A stretch of 64,000 nucleotides of DNA. Source: JALOAT01 sp041685115 (lineage in GTDB: Bacteria > Pseudomonadota > Gammaproteobacteria > Thiohalomonadales > Thiohalomonadaceae). Below the pieces are notes generated by a model. It worked only from the letters and a program-made list of their open reading frames with translations, had not been told where the DNA came from and ran no database searches. This document shows, piece after piece, positions 58,314 to 64,000 of the stretch. Made by a program: the position numbers and the translations under genes. Numbering within the stretch: the stretch's first letter is position 1; each line of letters opens with the position of its first letter. The stretch lies in the NCBI GenBank assembly GCA_041685115.1, contig JAWLGK010000014.1, positions 31,864 through 95,863 of the forward strand, given 5' to 3'.

Positions 58314-59324
58314 TCATGCCTGGGCGCTGCGGCGAGCCTGGATTTCGTCGGCGAGGTGGCGTTCCCATGCCAGGGCGGTGGAGACGATCACGTCCAGGTC
58401 GTCATAGCGTGGCTGCCAGCCGAGCTGCTCTCGGATGCGCGCGGAGCGGGCGATGAGTGTGGCGGGATCACCGGGGCGGCGCGGCAGGTCGCGAATTTCG
58501 AGCGGCAGGCCGGCGGCGCGCTGTACGGCGGCGAGCACCTCGCGCACGCTGTAGCCGTGGCCGTAGCCGCAGTTCAGGGTGAGCGAGCTCCCGCCCGCGC
58601 GCAGGTAGTCGAGGGCGCGTAGGTGCGCGTCGGCCAAGTCTTCCACGTGGATGTAGTCGCGGATGCCGGTGCCGTCGGGCGTCGGGTAGTCGGTGCCGAA
58701 CACATTCACGTGCGTGCGCTTGCCCACCACCGCCTCGCAGGCCACCTTGGTCAGCAGCGTGGCATTGGGTGTGGACTGGCCGATGCGTCCCTCGGGGTCG
58801 CAGCCGGCCACGTTGAAATAACGCAGGCTGACGTGACGCAGTGCGGTGGCGGCGGAGAGGTCGCGCAGCATCCACTCGGTCATGAGCTTGGATGTGCCGT
58901 AGGGATTGATGGGCTGGGTCGGCGTGTCTTCGGACGCGACGCCGTCCGCCGGCGTGCCGTATACCGCGGCGGTGGACGAAAACACCACATGGCGCACGCC
59001 GGCCTGCTGGCAACATTCCAGGAGGTTGCGGCTGTTGGCGGTGTTGTTGCGGTAATACTTCAATGGGTCGGCCACCGACTCGGGCACCACCGTGTGGGCG
59101 GCGAAGTGCATCACCGTGTCCACCTCGTGCTCGGCGAGCAGGGCGCGCACCAGGGCCGTGTCGCCCACATCGCCCACCGCGAGGGTCCCGCACAGCACCG
59201 CATCGGCAAACCCGGACGACAGGTCGTCCAGCACCACCACGCGTTCGCCGCGCTCGCCCAATTGGCGCACCACGTGACTGCCGATATAGCCGGCACCGCC
59301 GGTCACAAGAATTCCTTTTCCCAT
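58314..59324 (-). CDS. galE: UDP-glucose 4-epimerase
   Basis: Interconverts UDP-glucose and UDP-galactose (or the N-acetyl forms). It is 336 aa, an extended short-chain dehydrogenase: NAD site ILVTGGAGYIGSHVVRQL, VMHFAAHTVVPESV, SSTAAVYGTP, the YxxxK pair in NPYGTSKLMTEWML, RYFNVAGCDPEG and YIHVEDLADAHLRAL. Convergent with wecB, closing the polysaccharide island. The C-terminus is truncated slightly relative to GalE of E. coli but holds all motifs. Confidence 0.94.
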   Translation of the reverse strand: MGKGILVTGGAGYIGSHVVRQLGERGERVVVLDDLSSGFADAVLCGTLAVGDVGDTALVRALLAEHEVDTVMHFAAHTVVPESVADPLKYYRNNTANSRNLLECCQQAGVRHVVFSSTAAVYGTPADGVASEDTPTQPINPYGTSKLMTEWMLRDLSAATALRHVSLRYFNVAGCDPEGRIGQSTPNATLLTKVACEAVVGKRTHVNVFGTDYPTPDGTGIRDYIHVEDLADAHLRALDYLRAGGSSLTLNCGYGHGYSVREVLAAVQRAAGLPLEIRDLPRRPGDPATLIARSARIREQLGWQPRYDDLDVIVSTALAWERHLADEIQARRSAQA

Positions 59325-59379
59325 GTCTCCGTCCAGGATTGCTGAGCACCAAACGCAAAAGATAGAACAGCCCGCCCGT

Positions 59380-59955
59380 TCAGCCGCGAGGCGTGGACAG
59401 ATCTTCCGGATAGTCGATATCGAGCAGAATGCCCGGGTCGTCCACCTCCACCAGCGTGAGGCGGTCGCGGTGCACGGCCAGCAGATCCCGTGCCCCGTGC
59501 TCGCCGCGCAGGCGGCGCAGAATGGAGAACCACTCGGCGGCGAAACCCACGGGATGGCCGCGCGAGCCGCGGTAGACCGGGGCGACCAGGCTCGCGCCCT
59601 GCAGCAGCGGCGCGGCGGTCCGGCTGACCGTGGCGGTGCGCACGAAGGGCATGTCCGCCAGGGCGATCAGGCAGGCGGTGACGCGTGCATCGAGCGCCCC
59701 CACACCAAAGGCCAGACTGCTGCCCATGCCGTTGCGCCAATCGTGTGCGACCACGACGCGTGCGCCCGCGCTGTCCAGTTGTGTCGCCAGCACGCCGTCA
59801 CCGGGGCGCACCACGGCGATCACCTCGTCGAGGACATTGCGCAGGGGGTGCAGTGCGGCGAGCGCCATGCCCATGCCGTCGGCCAGCCTGTGCAGGCGCT
59901 TGTCGCCGCCGAAGCGCGACGAGGCGCCCGCGGCCAGCAGCACCCCGGCGATCAT
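59380..59955 (-). CDS. MobA-like nucleotidyltransferase (molybdenum cofactor cytidylyl/guanylyltransferase family)
   Basis: A 191-aa NTP_transf_3 protein. The nucleotide loop VLLAAGASSRFGGDKRLHRL, GMGSSLAFGVGAL and ALADMPFV (metal-binding Asp) are intact; RGHPVGFAAEW is the second conserved block. Encoded with XdhC and a molybdenum hydroxylase, so it most likely makes molybdopterin cytosine dinucleotide for that enzyme (MocA role, by context). It overlaps xdhC as ATGA. Confidence 0.85.
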   Translation of the reverse strand: MIAGVLLAAGASSRFGGDKRLHRLADGMGMALAALHPLRNVLDEVIAVVRPGDGVLATQLDSAGARVVVAHDWRNGMGSSLAFGVGALDARVTACLIALADMPFVRTATVSRTAAPLLQGASLVAPVYRGSRGHPVGFAAEWFSILRRLRGEHGARDLLAVHRDRLTLVEVDDPGILLDIDYPEDLSTPRG

Positions 59956-60881
59956 GGCGCGCCCGCAATGGGGGCGCCGCGACGCACCGCCACCAGATGC
60001 GCGAGGATGGACACCGCGATCTCCGCGGCGCTGTGGCTACCGATGGGCAGGCCGACCGGCGCGTGCAGGCGCGTCAGCGCCGCCTCCGGCACATCCAGCA
60101 TGTGCATGCGCTCGCGCCGTGAGGCGCTGGCCTTGTGCGAGCCCATGGCGCCCACATAGAACGCCGGCGAGGCGAGCGCTGCCTCCACGGCGAGATCGTC
60201 GAGCCGCGGGTCGTGGCTGAGCGCCAGCACTGCGGTGCGCGCGTCGGCCAGGGCCGCGACGGCCTCGTCGGGCATGCGTCGGTCGAGGCGGGCCTCGGGG
60301 ACGTTCCAGGCCGTGCGCCGGGAGGCCCGCGGCTCGCACACCCACACCCGGTAGCCGAGGGCCGGTGCGAAGCGCGCCAGGTGCACGGCCACGTCGCCGG
60401 CGCCCACCAGCAGCAGGCGCAACGACGGTCCGAAGCGGCGCACCAGCACACGGCCGTCGAAATGAAATGCCAGGCCCTCGTCGTGGAGGGTGACCGTGGC
60501 GGTGGTCAGGTCCAGGCGCCGCACCGGGGACTCGCCGCGCGCCAGCGCCGCCACCACGGCGCGCAGGCCATCGCCGGCGCGCAACGGTTCGATGAGCACT
60601 TCGACGAAGCCGCCGCAGGGCAGGGCCAGCCGGCCGCGGCGGGCGCCAAAACACACCCGCACGGGATGGCGGAAATCACCCGCTGCCAGGCGCTGGGTGA
60701 GCGCCTCCTCGGCGCAGCCGCTGGTGATGGAGCCGAGGCCGCGGCCGTCCGCGGCGAAGGCGAACAGGCTGCCGAGGATGTTTTCCTTGTAGGCGCTGCC
60801 GGCCACCAGGGTGGCCAGTGCGGTGACCAGGCCGCGCGCGTGCCATTCCAGGGCATGGCCGAGGATCTCCGCGTCGGTCAC
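59952..60881 (-). CDS. xdhC: XdhC-family molybdenum hydroxylase maturation protein
   Basis: Chaperone that holds the molybdenum cofactor, supports its sulfuration and delivers it to the hydroxylase. It is 309 aa. The XdhC/CoxI N-terminal domain has GSAYKENILGSLFAFA and ITSGCAEEAL (conserved Cys in the SGCVE-type motif). The C-terminal Rossmann domain has LLLVGAGDVAVHLARFAPAL and FYVGAMGSHKASASRRERM. The GTG start overlaps the large-subunit stop as GTGA. Confidence 0.9.
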   Translation of the reverse strand: MTDAEILGHALEWHARGLVTALATLVAGSAYKENILGSLFAFAADGRGLGSITSGCAEEALTQRLAAGDFRHPVRVCFGARRGRLALPCGGFVEVLIEPLRAGDGLRAVVAALARGESPVRRLDLTTATVTLHDEGLAFHFDGRVLVRRFGPSLRLLLVGAGDVAVHLARFAPALGYRVWVCEPRASRRTAWNVPEARLDRRMPDEAVAALADARTAVLALSHDPRLDDLAVEAALASPAFYVGAMGSHKASASRRERMHMLDVPEAALTRLHAPVGLPIGSHSAAEIAVSILAHLVAVRRGAPIAGAP

Positions 60882-63037
60882 GCCAGGTCTCCCGGCCCGA
60901 TGGGCAGACGGCGCACGCGCCGTCCGGTGGCCGCGGCGATGGCGTTGGCGATCGCCGGCGCGAGCGGCGGCACACCCGGCTCGCCCACCCCGCCGGGCGT
61001 TTCCGCACTTTGCACCAGGTGCACCTCCACGTCCGGCATCTCGTCCATGGCGAGCAGCGGGAAGTCGTGGAGGTTGCTCTGTGCGATGCCGCCGTCCTGC
61101 AAGGTGATGGCGCCCTTGAGGGTCGCCGTCAGCGCCCAGGCCACCGAGCCCTCCATCTGTGCGACCACCGTGTCCGGGTTGACGATGAAGCCGCAGTCCA
61201 CGGCACAGACCACGCGCAACACGCGAAGCCGGCCGTCCTGCACGGCCACCTCCGCTACCTGCGCCACGAAACTGCGGAACGACTCGGCGGCGGCGATGCC
61301 GCGGCCGTGGCCCGGCGGCAGCGGTGTGCCCCAGTCGCCGCGTGATGCGGCCAGGTCGAGCACCCGTTGCAGGCGCGGTCGTGCAGTAAGCAACTCATGG
61401 CGGAAGGTGTAGGGATCGCGCCCGGCGGCGAGCGCCACCTCATCGATGAAACCCTCCACCGCGAACACGTTCTGCGAAAAACCCACCGCGCGCCAGAAGC
61501 CCACGGGCACGCCCAGGTCCACCAGCGCATAGCCCACGTGCACGTTGGGGATGGCGTAGGGCAGCGTGGCAGCGCCCTCCACGGCACTCTTGTCGCGGCC
61601 GTCGCGCACCGCCTCGGGGAAGCGGCGTGCCACGATGGACGGGCTCGCCACCCGATGGCGCCAGGCGATCGGTGCGCCACGGGCGTTCAGGCCGGCGCTG
61701 AGGTGGTGCACGCTCGCCGGGCGGTAGAAGTCGTGGCGCAGGTCGTCCTCGCGGGTCCACAACAGCTTGACCGGCGCACGCACCTGGCGCGCGATGGTGA
61801 CGGCCTCGACCACGAAGTCGTCTTCCAGGCGTCGACCGAACCCGCCGCCGAGAAACGGCGTATGCACATGCACGCGCGCCTCGGTCAGCCCGGTGAGCGT
61901 TGCCGCCAGGCGGCGCACCTGCTCCGGCACCTGCGTGGGCACCCACAGGTCGCAGCGCTCGGCGCGCACGTAGGCGGTGCACGACGGGGGTTCCATGCAG
62001 GCGTGGGCCTGGAACGGGACTTCGTAGTGCGCATCCAGGCGCTTTGCGGCCTGCGCCAGGGCCCCGACCGCGTCGCCGTCGTCGCGCATGGGTACGGACC
62101 TGTCCAGGGCGGCGCGCAGGCGCTGCCAGGCAACCGTTTCATCAGGTGCCGGATTCGCACTCGGCTGCCACTGGATGCGCAGGCGCGCGCGGCCCGCCTG
62201 TGCGGCCTCGAAACCATCGGCCACCACCGCCACGCCGTGCTCGAGCTGCAGCACGTGACGCACCCCGGGCGTCGCCGTCGCCGCCCGCGTGTCCACCTGG
62301 CCGACGTGTTCGCCGAAGCGCGGGCTGCGTTCCACCGAAGCGATAAGCAGGCCGGGCATGTGCACGTCCTGGCCGAACACGGCGCTGCCATCCACCTTGG
62401 ACGGTGTATCCAGGCGCGGGGCGCCGCGCCCGAGCAGGCGCATCTCGCTGGGCTCCTTCAAGGTGACGCGAACCGGCACTGGCAGCTGCGCCGCATCGCC
62501 TGCCAGCGCGCCGAAGGTGATGCGCCGCCCGCTCGGGGCGTGAGTCACGAAACCCTTTTCGGCCCGGCATTCCGCGGCTGGCACCTGAAGCCTTGTCGCC
62601 GCTGCGCTCACCAGCAATTCGCGCGCGACGGCGCCCGCCTCGCGCATGGGCATGAAGAACCCGCGCACCGAGGCACTGCCGCCGGTGGCCTGGCGCTTGC
62701 GCGTGGGATTGGCATAGGCGGCGTGCACTGGCGCGTGTTCGGCGTGCACCTGCGACCAGTCCGCGCCCAACTCCTCGGCGACCAGCATGGCCAGGGAGGT
62801 GAACACGCCCTGACCCATTTCGGCGGAGGGGATCATCACCAGCACGCGGCCGTCTGCTTCCACGCGCAGGAAGGCATTGGGTGCAAGGGCGTCCGCGCCG
62901 CTGTCACGTTGCAACGGCACCGCGCTCCCGGCGGCTTCACCGTCGCTCTCGCAGCCGGGCAGCACCAGGCCGAGCACCAGTGCACCGCCGGCCCCCGCCG
63001 AGGTCTTGAGAAAGGTGCGCCTATCCACGCGCAGCAC
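60878..63037 (-). CDS. Molybdopterin-binding large subunit of an aldehyde/isoquinoline-type oxidoreductase (IorB/CoxL-like)
   Basis: A 719-aa xanthine-dehydrogenase-family large subunit with a twin-arginine signal (DRRTFLKTSAGAGGALVLG) and a lipobox-like LPGC, so it acts in the periplasm. Cofactor segments: IPSAEMGQGVFTSLAMLVAEE, TGGSASVRG, CMEPPSCTAYV, FLGGGFGRRLEDDFVVEA and the catalytic Glu in GGVGEPGVPPLAPAIANA. The domain order and Tat signal match the IorB type of isoquinoline 1-oxidoreductase and periplasmic aldehyde oxidoreductases; the substrate is unknown. There is no separate FAD subunit, also typical of that group; electrons would pass to a cytochrome. Confidence 0.9.
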   Translation of the reverse strand: MLRVDRRTFLKTSAGAGGALVLGLVLPGCESDGEAAGSAVPLQRDSGADALAPNAFLRVEADGRVLVMIPSAEMGQGVFTSLAMLVAEELGADWSQVHAEHAPVHAAYANPTRKRQATGGSASVRGFFMPMREAGAVARELLVSAAATRLQVPAAECRAEKGFVTHAPSGRRITFGALAGDAAQLPVPVRVTLKEPSEMRLLGRGAPRLDTPSKVDGSAVFGQDVHMPGLLIASVERSPRFGEHVGQVDTRAATATPGVRHVLQLEHGVAVVADGFEAAQAGRARLRIQWQPSANPAPDETVAWQRLRAALDRSVPMRDDGDAVGALAQAAKRLDAHYEVPFQAHACMEPPSCTAYVRAERCDLWVPTQVPEQVRRLAATLTGLTEARVHVHTPFLGGGFGRRLEDDFVVEAVTIARQVRAPVKLLWTREDDLRHDFYRPASVHHLSAGLNARGAPIAWRHRVASPSIVARRFPEAVRDGRDKSAVEGAATLPYAIPNVHVGYALVDLGVPVGFWRAVGFSQNVFAVEGFIDEVALAAGRDPYTFRHELLTARPRLQRVLDLAASRGDWGTPLPPGHGRGIAAAESFRSFVAQVAEVAVQDGRLRVLRVVCAVDCGFIVNPDTVVAQMEGSVAWALTATLKGAITLQDGGIAQSNLHDFPLLAMDEMPDVEVHLVQSAETPGGVGEPGVPPLAPAIANAIAAATGRRVRRLPIGPGDLA

Positions 63038-63494
63038 GGGGCGTCTCCCTCATGAGCCGCATGGCGCGGTGTACCGCACGGCGGATGCGGGAATAGGTGC
63101 CGCAACGGCACAGGTGACCGCGCAAGGCCGCGTTGATTTGCTGCTCACCGGGACGCGGATCTTGTTCGAGCAGGGCGACCGTCGCGAGCACCTGGCCCGA
63201 CTGGCAGAAGCCGCATTGCGGAACCTCTTCGCTGATCCACGCGCGCTGTACCGGGTGGTTGCCGCCGAGGCCCTCCACGGTGCGGATGCTGCGCCCCGCC
63301 ACACTCCCCACCTCGGTCACGCAGGCGCGCACCGGTGCGCCGTCCACCAACACGGTGCAGGCGCCGCACACCGCGATGCCGCAGCCGTACTTCGCGCCGG
63401 TCAGCTGCAGCTGTTCGCGCAACACCCATAAGAGTTTCGCTTCGGCGCGCACGTCGAGCGTGTGCCGGCGACCGTTCACCAGCAGGTTCACCAT
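63021..63494 (-). CDS. 2Fe-2S subunit of the aldehyde/isoquinoline-type oxidoreductase (IorA-like)
   Basis: A 157-aa protein with two [2Fe-2S] clusters. The N-terminal plant-type ferredoxin domain has CGIAVCGACTVLVDG and VRAC; the C-terminal four-helix domain has VPQCGFCQSGQVL and GHLCRCGTYSRIRRAV. The ATG at 63494 gives the family start MVNLLVNGRRHTLDV with AAGGAAGG upstream; a frame 29 codons longer is less likely. It has no signal peptide and would travel with the large subunit through the Tat system. It overlaps the large-subunit gene by 17 bp; first gene of the operon. Confidence 0.93.
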   Translation of the reverse strand: MVNLLVNGRRHTLDVRAEAKLLWVLREQLQLTGAKYGCGIAVCGACTVLVDGAPVRACVTEVGSVAGRSIRTVEGLGGNHPVQRAWISEEVPQCGFCQSGQVLATVALLEQDPRPGEQQINAALRGHLCRCGTYSRIRRAVHRAMRLMRETPRAARG

Positions 63495-64000
63495 GGGAGC
63501 GCCTTCCTTGCTGTCGACGGCAGGCCAAAAGAGCAAGGAAAGATAGCTCACGCCGCGGGTGCGGCGGCGCTTGAGAAGCATTATTGAAGCAACGCGTGGA
63601 AACCCTAAGCGGGTGCATGGGCTGTTGTAGCCCGCATGGAGCGAAGCGGAATCCGGGAATAGCAGAGTTTCGTTTGATACCGCGGAATTCGAAGCAAGCG
63701 CTTCGCGCGGAGATTATTTAAACGGGGAATTCCGTCCCCCTACGCCGGATTCCTTTCTTCGAAATTCGTAGGTCACGTTGGCGCGTAGCGTCTACGTGAC
63801 ATCTTCAATAATGTGGGGCTTCGCCCGAAGATTGTTTGACGGGGGTTTTCGCCCCCCTACGGCGAGGTACTTTTCTTTGCGCGGCCAAAGAAAAGGAACC
63901 AAAAGAAAGGCCGCCCGGATGCCGCGCCGCCTTCGGCGGTGCCCTGCGCTCCTCGTCCGAATCGGGGGTCTGCACACGGGGCCTCCTGCCCCGAGTGCAG
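63495..64000. other. Repeat-rich intergenic region, running off the window
   Basis: It holds GTAGCCCGCATGGAGCGAAG (about 63629), a type of sequence repeated in many proteobacterial genomes, a reverse copy of the 7456 palindrome, and stems such as GGGGAATTCCGTCCCCC (63723-63740) and GGGGGTTTTCGCCCCCC. At 63870-63925 comes TTTCTTTGCGCGGCCAAAGA followed by a similar AAAAGAAAGG block. No gene is visible; the operon promoter should lie here but was not pinned down. Confidence 0.6.
63767..63800. repeat. Dispersed palindromic repeat, reverse copy
   Basis: CGTAGGTCACGTTGGCGCGT continuing AGCGTCTACGTGAC. It is the reverse complement of the 7456-7489 repeat with two substitutions, about 56 kb away. 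Confidence 0.75.

Overview
The window is about 64 kb of high-GC DNA from a gammaproteobacterium, probably near the Chromatiales, Ectothiorhodospiraceae or Acidiferrobacterales. This rests on gene order: mltD-gloB-methyltransferase-rnhA-dnaQ, glnD-map/rpsB-tsf-pyrH-frr-uppS-cdsA-dxr-rseP-bamA-skp-lpxD-fabZ-lpxA, and an exopolysaccharide locus whose proteins resemble the exosortase-A-associated families of environmental proteobacteria. No rRNA, tRNA, CRISPR array, prophage or complete insertion sequence was seen. The species was not identified.

Layout. 1-7.3 kb: cell-wall lytic transglycosylase, glyoxalase II, RNase H and the pol III proofreading subunit, a broken outer-membrane gene next to a small inverted-repeat element, tsaB, and a meso-diaminopimelate dehydrogenase. 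7.3-12.2 kb: tandem repeats, then the leftward dapC-dapD-yffB-dapE lysine/peptidoglycan operon and a VOC protein. 12.4-15.9 kb: glnD and map, leftward. 15.9-28.4 kb: a compact rightward housekeeping run for translation, isoprenoid and phospholipid synthesis, outer-membrane assembly and lipid A. 28.4-28.8 kb: intergenic region with a well-formed candidate small RNA. 28.8-31.3 kb: cheW, cheV-like gene and apbE. 31.4-32.3 kb: an AP2-domain protein in a repeat-bearing, AT-richer gap.

32.3-59.3 kb is a polysaccharide island. glmS and a nucleotide-sugar dehydrogenase (leftward) lie at one edge; wecB and galE lie at the other. Between them are a phosphoglycosyl transferase, export lipoprotein, chain-length protein, tyrosine-kinase-like protein with a degenerate P-loop, outer-membrane barrel, ExeA-type ATPase, polysaccharide deacetylase, VanZ-like protein, two FemAB/GNAT proteins, an AsnB-like amidotransferase, an acyl carrier protein, an AMP ligase, a NadE-like protein, a flippase, a helical-toroid protein, two glycosyltransferases and a DegT-type protein. 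The precursor genes suggest a polymer with N-acetylhexosaminuronic acid. The amidotransferase/carrier/ligase/NadE/FemAB set suggests an amide or acyl decoration of it (inference). No exosortase is present in the window.

59.4-63.5 kb is a tightly overlapped leftward operon for a periplasmic molybdenum hydroxylase (2Fe-2S subunit, Tat-exported large subunit, XdhC, MobA-like protein). The last 0.5 kb is made of dispersed repeats, one of them a near copy of a palindrome in the 7.4-7.7 kb tandem repeat. Intergenic gaps also carry a purine-rich repeat family (ACGCAAAGACGC / ACGCGGAGGACGC), sometimes as facing arms, and two short elements with terminal inverted repeats.
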